Under the pieces are notes generated by a model that worked only from the letters and a program-made list of their open reading frames with translations, was not told the origin of the DNA and made no database searches. This document shows positions 9,018 to 19,380 of a stretch of 64,000 nt of DNA, piece after piece. The first letter of the stretch is position 1. Each line of letters starts with the position of its first letter. Source of the stretch: Tsukamurella paurometabola DSM 20162 (GTDB lineage Bacteria > Actinomycetota > Actinomycetes > Mycobacteriales > Mycobacteriaceae); contig NC_014158.1 of assembly GCF_000092225.1 (NCBI RefSeq), forward strand, positions 1,302,001 to 1,366,000, written 5' to 3'. The translations under genes and the position numbers were made by a program.

Positions 9018-9974
9018 ATGTCCGTCGTCGAACACCGAGGCGTCAGCGCGCAGTCCGCGATCGCGATCGCGGGAGCTCGGCTCGTGATCAAACCCGTGAT
9101 CGGTCTCTATCCGGTCCGGTCGTGGTCGTTCGGTCCGCTGGGGCTGATCGAGAGCATTGCGAACCGCATCGCCCGGCCGTCCCGCGGGGTGCGGGCCGAG
9201 CACATCGAGGTGGCGGGCGTGCCGGTGGAACGCCTGGTGCCGGCCTCGGGCGAGCATCGCGCGGACAGTGCGATCTGCTACTACCACGGTGGGGCGTTCC
9301 TCTCCGGCGGCCCGGGGACGCATCGCCGGGTCGCGAGTGGGCTGGCACGAGCACTGGGCGTGACGGTGTACAACGTCGACTATCGGCAGTTGCCCGATGT
9401 CGGTGTCGCCACATCGGTCGACGACGGGTACCGGGTGTACCGCGCGGTGGCCGATTCCGGGCGCTACCGGCACGTCGCGGTGGGCGGGGACTCCGCCGGA
9501 GGGTACGTCTCGGCGAAGGTGGTCGAGTTCGCCCACCTCGACGATGCTCGCCGCCCCAGCGCGTATTTCGGCTTCTCGCCGCTGCTCATACCGACAGTCC
9601 AGGACGGCGACCCGCGCTACGACATCGACGACGCCTACCTGACCGTGGGCAAGCTCCGTGGACTGCGGCGCTTCTTCGATCGTGGCCCCGAGGCGTTGCG
9701 CGGCGAAGACGACGCCTCGGCGATCGCCCCCGCCGCCTTCCCGCCGGCGCTGATGGTGGCCTGCGCCGACGAGATGCTGCGGGTGGACGTGGAGCGGTTG
9801 CACGCCCGCCTCGATGCCGCCGGCAACGCCTGTGAGCTGCACGTGTTCGAGGGCGGCGTGCACGCCTTCCCGGTGCTCGCCGGGGCCACCCCGGAGAGTG
9901 CCGCGGCGCTGCGCCTCACGGCGGGCTTCCTGGCCGCCGCATTCGACGCGCACCGCAGTCACCGCGCCGCTTAA
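9018..9974 (+). CDS. Alpha/beta hydrolase, HSL-family esterase/lipase
   Basis: A 318-residue protein with the hormone-sensitive-lipase signatures: oxyanion motif YYHGGAFLSGG, nucleophile elbow GGDSAGGY, acid CADEMLRVD and the histidine in GGVHAF. The triad is complete. There is no signal peptide, so a cytoplasmic esterase acting on short or medium acyl esters is likely; mycobacterial Lip proteins are the closest comparison. The ATG follows a strong AGAGGAG. It is a single gene flanked by about 120 bp on each side. Confidence 0.88.
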   Translation: MSVVEHRGVSAQSAIAIAGARLVIKPVIGLYPVRSWSFGPLGLIESIANRIARPSRGVRAEHIEVAGVPVERLVPASGEHRADSAICYYHGGAFLSGGPGTHRRVASGLARALGVTVYNVDYRQLPDVGVATSVDDGYRVYRAVADSGRYRHVAVGGDSAGGYVSAKVVEFAHLDDARRPSAYFGFSPLLIPTVQDGDPRYDIDDAYLTVGKLRGLRRFFDRGPEALRGEDDASAIAPAAFPPALMVACADEMLRVDVERLHARLDAAGNACELHVFEGGVHAFPVLAGATPESAAALRLTAGFLAAAFDAHRSHRAA

Positions 9975-10081
9975 ATCGGGTGTCCGGGGGACCGGTAATG
10001 CATCCCCCAACAGTTGCCTATGCGAAATACTGCAATGAGGATCACGTCACCGGACCGGGGTACCGGCGTGGCTGAGCGGCC

Positions 10082-10087
10082 TAGGCT
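10082..10087 (+). promoter_or_regulatory. -10 element, probable leaderless promoter of fadD36
   Basis: TAGGCT lies 6 nt before the ATG at 10094, so transcription would start at the A of the start codon. No Shine-Dalgarno sequence is present. Confidence 0.5.
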
Positions 10088-10093
10088 GAGCCT

Positions 10094-11512
10094 ATGCTGC
10101 TGCCCCACACCGTGACCCCTGTCCCGCCCGGCTCCGACGACGAGCCCGCCGTGACCGTCGGCGGCCGGACGCTCTCCCGGACCGACCTGATCGGCGCCTC
10201 GACGGCGGTGGCGGAACGGCTACGCGGGCTGGGTGTGCGTGGCCCCGTCGCGGTCTGGGCCGAACCGACGGTGGCCACCGTGATCGCTTTCGTCGGTGCG
10301 CTGCGCGCGGGCGTACCGGCCGTACCCGTCCCGCCGGATTCGGGCAGCGCGGAGGTCGCGCATGTGCTCGCTGACGCCGGGGTGCAGGCCTGGTTGGGCG
10401 TCACCCCTGACGACCCGCAGGGGCTGCCTGCGGTGCCGGTGCGCGAGCACGCCCGCGGGTGGCACGCGCTCCCCGAGCCGCCCGCCTCGGCGATCGCGTT
10501 GATCATGTACACCTCGGGTACCACGGGGGCTCCGAAGGGTGTCCCGATCCGCCGCGGAGCGATCGCCGCCTGCCTGGACGGGCTGGCGCAGGCGTGGGGG
10601 TGGACCGCGAACGACACCCTGGTGCACGGCCTTCCGCTGTTCCACGTGCACGGCCTGATCCTGGGGGTCCTGGGTGCGCTGCGCGCCGGCAGCCCTCTGG
10701 TGCACACCGGTAAGCCGACTCCCGAGGCGTATGCGGCGGCGCGCGGCACGCTCTACTTCGGCGTGCCCACCGTCTGGTCCAGGATCGCCCGCGATCCGGA
10801 ATCCGCTGCCGCGCTGAAAGATGCGCGACTACTGGTTTCGGGCAGCGCGCCGCTGCCGGCGCCGGTCTTCGACCGGATCCGCGATCTCACCGGGCATGAG
10901 ATCGTCGAACGCTACGGCATGACCGAGACGTTGATCACCGTGAGCGCCCGCGCCGACGGTGATCGGCGTCCGGGCTGGGTCGGCCTGCCCCTCGCCGGGG
11001 TCGAGACCCGCCTGGTCAGCGATACCGGGGAGGCGGTGCCGCACGACGGTGAGAGCGTCGGCGCGCTGCAGGTGCGCGGTCCGATGGTGGGCACCGAGTA
11101 CCTGGGGCGGCCCGACGCCACCGCGGAATCCTGGGTCGGCGAGGGGTGGTTCGACACCGGTGACGTCGCGGTGATCGATCCCACGGGATTCCATCGCATC
11201 GTCGGGCGCGCCTCGACCGATCTCATCAAGACCGGTGGCTTCCGGGTGGGCGCGGGCGAGATCGAGGCGGCCCTCCTCGGGCACGACGATGTCCGCGAGG
11301 CCGCGGTCGTGGGGCTCCCCGACGATGATCTGGGGCAGCGGGTGGTGGCCTTCGTCGTGGCAGACGGTGCCCGCGATGACAGCGCCGCGGTCGCGATCGT
11401 CGAATTCGTCGGGCAGACCCTGTCCAAGCACAAGCGGCCGCGTGAGATCCGGTTCGTCGACCAGTTGCCGCGCAATCCGATGGGCAAGGTGCAGAAGAAG
11501 CTCCTGCTGTAG
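10094..11512 (+). CDS. fadD36: Acyl-CoA synthetase, FadD36/MatB-like
   Basis: A 472-residue AMP-forming synthetase, short for the superfamily and close in length to Rv1193 (FadD36) and to malonyl-CoA synthetase MatB. Core motifs are intact: MYTSGTTGAPKGVP, YGMTET, GWFDTGDVA, IKTGGFRVGAGEIE and the C-terminal catalytic Lys in NPMGKVQKKLL. It should activate a carboxylic acid to its CoA thioester in two steps. The short-chain/dicarboxylate assignment comes from length and overall resemblance, not from a visible specificity residue. It appears monocistronic, with a small lipoprotein gene following. Confidence 0.85.
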   Translation: MLLPHTVTPVPPGSDDEPAVTVGGRTLSRTDLIGASTAVAERLRGLGVRGPVAVWAEPTVATVIAFVGALRAGVPAVPVPPDSGSAEVAHVLADAGVQAWLGVTPDDPQGLPAVPVREHARGWHALPEPPASAIALIMYTSGTTGAPKGVPIRRGAIAACLDGLAQAWGWTANDTLVHGLPLFHVHGLILGVLGALRAGSPLVHTGKPTPEAYAAARGTLYFGVPTVWSRIARDPESAAALKDARLLVSGSAPLPAPVFDRIRDLTGHEIVERYGMTETLITVSARADGDRRPGWVGLPLAGVETRLVSDTGEAVPHDGESVGALQVRGPMVGTEYLGRPDATAESWVGEGWFDTGDVAVIDPTGFHRIVGRASTDLIKTGGFRVGAGEIEAALLGHDDVREAAVVGLPDDDLGQRVVAFVVADGARDDSAAVAIVEFVGQTLSKHKRPREIRFVDQLPRNPMGKVQKKLLL

Positions 11513-11536
11513 CCGCGGGTGTGGTGAGATCGCAGA

Positions 11537-12031
11537 ATGAATCGGGGGATCTGTTCGGCGGTGCTGTGCGGGGTCGCGGCGGCATCGATCGGGGGCTGCA
11601 GCACGACCGTCGCCGGCACCGCGACGCCGGCCGGTAGCGCTGCGCCGGCCGATGCCGGGGCGTCCGAGGCGCCCGCGACCAGCACGCCTTCGCGGGAACC
11701 GGCCGAGACCACCGGCACGGCCACCCTGGAGATCGACGGGCGGTTTCCGGAGGGAGGGGACCGGATTCCGGTGGTGTGCGACGACCTCGGCGGCGGCTCG
11801 CTCATGGTGATGGCGAAGGACTTGCCGATCATCCTCACGATCTCGCTGCAGACCACGCCGCCCCCGAGCCTGACGATGCTCACGATCCTCGATCCGGACG
11901 CCGGCACCCTGACCAACGACGAATCCTTCGCGGTCACCGCCGACGGCCGCACCTATCGCCTGGAGGGCGAACTGATCGGGCTCGGATCGGACGATCCCGA
12001 GCGCACCGCGAAGATCACGGTCACCTGCTGA
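11537..12031 (+). CDS. LpqH (19 kDa antigen)-family lipoprotein
   Basis: A 164-residue precursor. A basic start and hydrophobic segment lead to the lipobox SIGGC, giving a lipid-anchored cell-surface protein. The mature N-terminus is a Thr/Ala/Pro-rich linker to about residue 65, as in mycobacterial LpqH, where the Thr cluster is glycosylated. The globular end closes with a cysteine (AKITVTC), matching the LpqH terminus, and a second cysteine (VVCDDL) can form the conserved disulfide. Its stop codon is immediately adjacent to the stop of the convergent LysR gene, with no room for a terminator. Confidence 0.75.
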   Translation: MNRGICSAVLCGVAAASIGGCSTTVAGTATPAGSAAPADAGASEAPATSTPSREPAETTGTATLEIDGRFPEGGDRIPVVCDDLGGGSLMVMAKDLPIILTISLQTTPPPSLTMLTILDPDAGTLTNDESFAVTADGRTYRLEGELIGLGSDDPERTAKITVTC

Positions 12032-12907
12032 TCACCGCGCGACGATGAAGTCGCGCAGGCGCCGCGCCGCGGGGGCGAGCAGCGCGGTGGCCGAGGCCAG
12101 GGCCACCGCGCGGCGATGATCGCCCCGCAGGGGCACCTCGACCACGCCCGACGGTGCGCGGTCGTCGTGCGGGAGAAGTGCGACGCCGAGGCCGCGCGCG
12201 ACCAGCTCGCGGATGGTTCCGAACTCCGTCACCTCGAAGGCGACGGCCGGAGTGAAACCCGCCGCGGAGCACCACTGTTCGGTGGCGCCGCGTAGGTGAT
12301 AGCTCGCCGGATTCGCGATGAAGGTCTCGTCCCGGAGATCCGCCAGCGCGATCCGGCCGGCGCGGGCGAGCCGGTGCCCCCGGGGCAGCGCGGCGAGCAC
12401 CTCCTGCGCGCCGATCACGCTGTGGTGCAGCCGTGCCGGTGGCGGGATCGTCACCGCCAGATCGAGCCGGCCGGCCTCCAGATCGTCGGCCAGTTCGCTG
12501 CCGGGGGCCTGCTTCAAGGTCACCGTGATCCCGCGGTGCGCGCGGCGGAAGTCCGAGATGAGGTCGGGGATGCGGCCGGTGCCCATGGTGAGCGGGAAGC
12601 CGAAGCGGACGGTGCCGTGGTCCGCGTCCGCCGCGCCGACGGCCTCCTCGACGGCGAGCTCGATGTCGCGCAGGGGGCTGCGGACCCGCTGCGCGAGTCC
12701 GCGTGCCGCGGGGGTCAGGCGCACGGTGCGGCCGGCGTGCACGAGCAGGGGCAGCGTGAGTTCGGTCTCCAGCGCGTGGATGCGGCGGCTCATGGACGAT
12801 TGAGGCACACCGAGGGCGGCGGCGGCCCGGGTCATGTGCCCGTCGTGGTCGGCGAGCACGACGAGCGCCTGGAGTTGCGGCGCGAGGACGCCCAACCAAT
12901 GATCCAT
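12032..12907 (-). CDS. LysR-family transcriptional regulator
   Basis: A 291-residue LysR protein. The winged helix-turn-helix covers residues about 10-68 (MTRAAAALGVPQSSMSRRI), followed by a periplasmic-binding-type effector domain with GTIRELVARGLGVALLP. The ATG at 12907 is supported by TATGAT ending 6 nt upstream, implying a leaderless mRNA. It is divergent from the malate:quinone oxidoreductase gene, so regulation of that gene and of itself is the natural guess. A palindrome spans its own start point. A much longer upstream in-frame extension is antisense to mqo and is not part of the protein. Confidence 0.88.
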   Translation of the reverse strand: MDHWLGVLAPQLQALVVLADHDGHMTRAAAALGVPQSSMSRRIHALETELTLPLLVHAGRTVRLTPAARGLAQRVRSPLRDIELAVEEAVGAADADHGTVRFGFPLTMGTGRIPDLISDFRRAHRGITVTLKQAPGSELADDLEAGRLDLAVTIPPPARLHHSVIGAQEVLAALPRGHRLARAGRIALADLRDETFIANPASYHLRGATEQWCSAAGFTPAVAFEVTEFGTIRELVARGLGVALLPHDDRAPSGVVEVPLRGDHRRAVALASATALLAPAARRLRDFIVAR

Positions 12908-12918
12908 ATTCGGATCAT
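12899..12918. promoter_or_regulatory. Candidate LysR operator at the lysR start point
   Basis: ATGATCC and GGATCAT form a perfect 7-bp inverted repeat separated by 6 bp and centred on the start codon of the LysR gene. A further half-site, GGATCAAT, lies 30 bp away at 12942-12949, about three helical turns, between lysR and mqo. This suits autorepression plus control of mqo. Confidence 0.45.
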
Positions 12919-12919
12919 A
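12914..12919 (-). promoter_or_regulatory. -10 element of the lysR promoter
   Basis: On the minus strand TATGAT ends 6 nt before the ATG at 12907, predicting a leaderless transcript. The hexamer lies inside the palindrome described at 12899-12918. Confidence 0.5.
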
Positions 12920-12991
12920 CAAGCGCAATATTTCATTGGACGGATCAATTTTGCGGGACGAGGCTGGAGGCATCAGCGATTGGAGGACCCG

Positions 12992-14388
12992 ATGTCTCAC
13001 CCCACCACCGAAGAATTCGATGCCGACCTCGTCCTGATCGGCGGCGGCATCATGTCCGCTACCCTGGGCGCGATGCTCGCCGATATGCGCCCCCACTGGC
13101 GCGTCGTGCTGCTCGAACGCGGCGACGCGCTCGCCGAGGAGAGCAGCGGCCCGTGGAACAACGCGGGCACCGGGCACACCGGATTCTGCGAGCTCAACTA
13201 CATGCCCGATCCCGCCGACCCGGCGAAACCCCTGCACATGGTCGAGCAGTTCGAACGCACCCGCCGCTGGTGGGACGATCTCGTCCGGCAAGGACGCCTC
13301 GACGGCGATTTCCTGCACGCCACACCGCACCTCGACGTGGTCTTCGGTGCGCGCGATGTCGACCACCTGCGGCGCCGGCACGCGACACTCAGTGCGCACC
13401 CCGCATTCGCCGCGATGGAGTACACCGAGGACCCGGCGGTCATCGCACAGTGGGCGCCGCTCGTCATGGCCGGGCGCGCCGATACCGCGGAACCGATGGC
13501 CGCGACCCGGCACCCCGGCGGCACCGATGTGGACTTCGGCGTGCTCACCCGCGGGCTCACCGCGATCGTCACCGACGCCGGCGGCGAGGTGCGCCTGAAC
13601 CACGAGGTGCGACGGGTGCGCCGCACCCTCGCGGGGTGGACGGTGCGCGGCCGTAACCCCGAGGGGCGGTTCGAGATCCGTTCCCGGCGCGTCTTCGTCG
13701 GTGCCGGCGGGATGGCGCTGCGCCTGCTGCAGAGCGCCCGCATCCCCGAGGTGCGCGGCTACGCGGTGCTGCCGGTGGGCGCCGCCTTCCTGCGCTGCTC
13801 CGATCCCGATGTGGCCCGCTCGCTGGACGGGAAGGTGTACGGCCAGGCCGATATCGGTGCCCCGCCGATATCGGTGCCCCGCCGATGTCGGTGCCGCATC
13901 TGGACCGCCGCTACGTCGACGGTGGCGACCACCTGATGTTCGGCCCGTACGCCACCTTCAGCACCAAGCTGCTCAAGGGCGGCCGGCTCACCGACTTCTT
14001 CACCACGCTGCGGCCGGGCAATCTGCATGTGATCGCCGCCGCGGCCGTGCAGAATCTCGCCCTGGTGCGGTACCTGGTCACCGAACTCGTGGCGAGCAAG
14101 CGGACGAAGTTCGCTCAATTGCAACGGTTCTACCCGGACGCCGATCCGGACCAGTGGGAGCTCATCGCCGCGGGGCAGCGCGCCCAGCTGGTGACTCCGG
14201 ACCGCCGGCGGATCGGCGTGCTGCAGCAGGGCACCGAATTGGTCAGCGGCGGCGACGGCACTATCGCCGGCCTCTTGGGGGCCTCGCCCGGCGCCTCGAC
14301 GGCCGTCCCGATCATGCTCGACCTGCTGGAGCGCTGGGGTATCGAACGTCCTGCGTTCGCCGCCGAGACCGCGCCGGCGAACGGTTAG
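12992..14388 (+). pseudogene. mqo: Malate:quinone oxidoreductase, frameshifted by a 17-bp tandem duplication
   Basis: The intact protein would be about 459 residues, an FAD-dependent membrane-associated enzyme passing electrons from malate to quinone in the TCA cycle. The start ATG follows GGAGGA (12982-12987). Family motifs include DLVLIGGGIMSATLG (FAD), ESSGPWNNAGTGH and, in a different frame, MFGPYA and IAGLLGASPGASTAVPIM. The reading frame breaks at 13848-13881, where 17 bp are duplicated; removing one copy restores ADIGAPPMSVPHLDRRYV, matching GAPPLGALHLDLRFV in Rv2852c. As read here, translation stops at 13936 after about 314 residues. The restored C-terminus is also some 35 residues shorter than Rv2852c. 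Either a real loss of function, a reversible slip, or an assembly error. Confidence 0.85.
13848..13881. repeat. 17-bp perfect tandem duplication inside mqo
   Basis: The unit CCGATATCGGTGCCCCG occurs twice in a row (13848-13864 and 13865-13881) and is followed by a near copy, CCGATGTCGGTGCC, that belongs to the normal gene. Seventeen is not a multiple of three, so the duplication alone accounts for the frameshift. The near copy would help slipped-strand expansion or collapse. Confidence 0.9.
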
Positions 14389-15116
14389 CCGCGGGCCCGG
14401 GCCACCGCCTCGGCGGGACTCCCGCGCCACGGCGCACCGTGACCGGGGGCGAGGAGGCCGGCGTCGAGCGTCGCGATCGCGTCGAGCGTCGCGATCGTGC
14501 GCGGCACGTCGTGGCTGAAGAACTCCGGGAGCAGTTGCGGCCCCGTCGTCGCCGAGAGCGGGTGGCCGGTCACCAGGGCGTCGCCCGTGGCCACCACCCC
14601 GCCGGGGAGTGCGAACGCGGTGTGACCCGAGGTGTGGCCCGGGCAGGCCACCGGCATCGGTGCGCCGGGCAGATCGAGCGCGGTGTCCGAGCCGGGGGAG
14701 AAGGCCTGTGCGTACGGCATCGCGACGTGGCTCAGCACTCCGACGCGCGCCACATCGGCCATCCAGCGCAGCGTGCGTGGGCGCCAGGCGATCGGCAGGA
14801 TGTCCAGCGGCGTTGCCTGCTCGTGTGTCTCTCCCCGGGCGTGCGCCAGTTCGTCCGGGTGCGCCAGCACGGGGATGCCGTGCCGCTCGTGGAGTGCCGC
14901 GGCGCCGCCCACGTGATCGATGTGCGCGTGCGTCACCAGGATCGCCCGTACGTCCTGCGGCCGTCGGCCGATCGACGCCAGCTCGGCCTCGACCCGGTCG
15001 GCATCGCCGGTCCAACCGGCGTCGATGAGAGTCACATCATCGCCGTCGACCAGCGCGAGGAAGTTGACATGCGTCCCGGCTCCGAACCACACGCCCCGCT
15101 CCAGCTCGCGCATCAC
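14385..15116 (-). CDS. Metallo-beta-lactamase-fold hydrolase
   Basis: A 243-residue protein with the zinc signature [10 protein letters not shown], a distal [11 protein letters not shown] and GDALV, and the final [10 protein letters not shown]. This pattern is common to glyoxalase-II-like thioesterases and related hydrolases; the substrate is unknown. A GTG at 15116 overlaps the glgB stop (GTGATG; the ATG at 15113 is the alternative), so it is the third gene of the glgE-glgB operon. An 18-bp tandem repeat duplicates the six residues IATLDA near residue 210 without breaking the frame. Its stop overlaps that of the convergent mqo by 4 bp. Confidence 0.85.
   Translation of the reverse strand: MMRELERGVWFGAGTHVNFLALVDGDDVTLIDAGWTGDADRVEAELASIGRRPQDVRAILVTHAHIDHVGGAAALHERHGIPVLAHPDELAHARGETHEQATPLDILPIAWRPRTLRWMADVARVGVLSHVAMPYAQAFSPGSDTALDLPGAPMPVACPGHTSGHTAFALPGGVVATGDALVTGHPLSATTGPQLLPEFFSHDVPRTIATLDAIATLDAGLLAPGHGAPWRGSPAEAVARARG
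14461..14496. repeat. 18-bp perfect tandem duplication inside the metallohydrolase gene
   Basis: GCGTCGAGCGTCGCGATC is present twice head to tail (14461-14478 and 14479-14496). It keeps the frame and duplicates six residues. It lies only about 600 bp from the 17-bp duplication in mqo. Confidence 0.85.
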
Positions 15117-17316
15117 GCACCGTCGAAAGTGAGCCAGACAGCCGAGTTGGGACCCAGGACCACCTCGGTCGACGCCGGACGGCCATGCCAGGAACGAGAT
15201 TCCGCGCTCACGCCGCCCATGTTGCCGGCACCGGAGCCCGAGTACTCCGCGGAATCGGTGTTGAGGATCTCACGCCACGAACCCGGGAAGGGGACGCCCA
15301 CCCGGTACCGCTCGTGCGTCTGCCCGGAGAAGTTGTACAGGCACAGCACGACGGAACCGTCACTGCCCCAGCGCAGGAAGCTGAGAACGTTGTTCTGCGA
15401 GTCGTTCGCATCCACCCACTCGTACCCGGACGGGGTGGTGTCCTGACTCCACAACGCCGGATGGGAGCGGTAGGCGGCATTGAGGTCCCGCGTCAGCGAT
15501 CGGATGCCGCTGTGCAGCTCGCCCTCCCAGCCGTCCATACAGTCCCAATCCAGTGAACGCTCCTCGGACCACTCCCGGACCTGGCCGAACTCCTGCCCCA
15601 TGAACAGCAACTGCTTGCCGGGATGGCCCCACATGTAGGCCAGCAACGCGCGTACGCCCGCGGCCTTGGTGTGGGCGTCGCCGGGCATCCGCGTCCACAA
15701 CGTGCCCTTGCCGTGTACCACTTCGTCGTGGCTGATCGGCAGTACGAAGTTCTCGCTCCACGCGTACATCAGCGAGAAGGTCACCTCGTGGTGGTGGAAG
15801 GACCGGTGCACCTGATCACGCCCCAGATACCCCAGGGTGTCGTGCATCCACCCCATGTTCCACTTCATCGTGAAGCCGAGCCCGCCGAGATCGGTGCGGC
15901 GAGTGACTCCGGGCCAGCTGGTGGACTCCTCCGCCACGGTGACGACACCCGGGAACAGCTTGTGCACTGTTGCGTTCATCTCCTGCAAGAACTCGACCGC
16001 TTCGAGGTTCTCCCGGCCGCCGTACACGTTGGGGGTCCAGCCGCCGTCGGGCCGCGAGTAGTCCAGGTACAGCATCGAGGCCACCGCATCGACGCGCAGT
16101 CCGTCCACGTGGAACTCGTCGAACCAGTAGAGGGCGTTGGCCACCAGGAAATTCCGGACCTCGCGTCGGCCGAAGTCGAAGACGTAGGTGCCCCAGTCCA
16201 ATTGCTCGCCGCGCTGCGGATCACCGTGCTCGTACAGCGGCGTGCCGTCGAACCGGGCCAGCGCCCAGGCGTCCTTGGGGAAGTGCGCCGGCACCCAGTC
16301 CACGATCACGCCGATGCCGCGCCGATGCAGCACGTCGACGAACTCACGGAACTCATCCGGAGTGCCGAACCGAGAAGTGGGCGCGTAGTACGAGGTCACC
16401 TGGTATCCCCACGACCCGCCGAACGGATGCTCGGCCACCGGGAGCAGTTCCACGTGGGTGAAGCCGGTCTCGGTCACGTAGTCCGCCAGCTCGGTGGCGA
16501 GGTCGAGGTAGCTCAACCCTTGCCGCCAGGATCCGAGGTGCACCTCGTAGGTGCTCATGGGCCGGTCGGTGGGGGATCGCTTGGCGCGTTCGGCCATCCA
16601 CGAGGCATCGCGCCACTCGTGCGTGCTGTGGGTGACGATCGAGGCGGTGGCCGGGGGCACTTCGGTACGCCGGGCCATCGGATCGGCCTTCTCCACGGGG
16701 CCGTTGTCGGTGAAGATCCGGAACTTGTAGGCCGCACCGTCGGCGACGCCCGGGACGAATACCTCCCACACCCCGGACGAGCCCAGCGTGCGCATCGGGT
16801 ACGACTCGCCCGCCCAGTACTCGAAGTCGCCGATCACGGTGACCCCATTGGCGTTCGGGGCCCACACCGCGAACGAGGTGCCGGTCACCTCACCGTCCGG
16901 GGTGGTGTAGCTGCGCAGGTGTGCACCGAGCACGTCCCAGAGCCGCTCATGCCGTCCTTCGGAGATGAGGTGCTGGTCCATCTCGCCCACCGTGGGCAGG
17001 AACCGGTAGCCGTCCGCCACGGTCATCGTGCCGGCCGGGTAAAGCACCTCGTAGCGGTAGTCCACGAGATCGGTGATCGGCACCTCGGTGCCCCACAGTG
17101 CCCCATCGATCCGGGCCAGCGGGTACCGCTCGCCGCCGATCACCGCGGACACGGCGGTGGCACCGGGCTTGAGTGCGCGCAGCACCGTGCCGCGGGCCGT
17201 CGGATGGGCGCCGAGGATGGCGTGCGGATCGTGATAGCGCCCGGTGAGCAGGCGGGCCCGGGCTTCGGGGTCCACGGACGCTGCCGGCGAATTCTGCTGG
17301 GCGGGATCGTCGGTCA

Positions 17317-17320
<4 letters not shown>
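15113..17320 (-). CDS. glgB: 1,4-alpha-glucan branching enzyme GlgB
   Basis: A 735-residue GH13 branching enzyme with the actinobacterial layout: N-terminal N1 and CBM48 beta-sandwich modules (to about residue 230), a TIM-barrel, and a C-terminal beta domain. Catalytic motifs are [15 protein letters not shown] (nucleophile Asp near 408), VTVAEEST (acid Glu near 460) and [14 protein letters not shown]. It introduces alpha-1,6 branches into glucan, in the GlgE pathway into the maltosyl chains made by the neighbouring enzyme. Tandem ATG codons at 17320 and 17317 overlap the glgE stop; GGAGG at 17322-17326 is better spaced for the second. Confidence 0.95.
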
Positions 17321-19317
<1,997 letters not shown>

Positions 19318-19324
19318 CGGGTCA

Positions 19325-19330
19325 ACGGTA
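19325..19330 (-). promoter_or_regulatory. -10 element of the glgE-glgB operon
   Basis: TACCGT on the minus strand ends 7 nt before the GTG at 19317. The message would be leaderless or nearly so. No Shine-Dalgarno sequence is present. Confidence 0.45.
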
Positions 19331-19380
19331 GTGCACCGCCGGGAGCCGCGGGGGAGTACCGAGACCCGGCTCCGTCTTGT

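Noticed and set aside
12296-12991. N-terminal extension of the mqo frame through the lysR gene
   Set aside because: It is antisense to a conserved LysR domain, while the ATG at 12992 has a proper GGAGGA site and the known Mqo N-terminus.
12908-13603. 230-codon N-terminal extension of the LysR frame across mqo
   Set aside because: It is antisense to the FAD domain of mqo; the helix-turn-helix starts normally at 12907.
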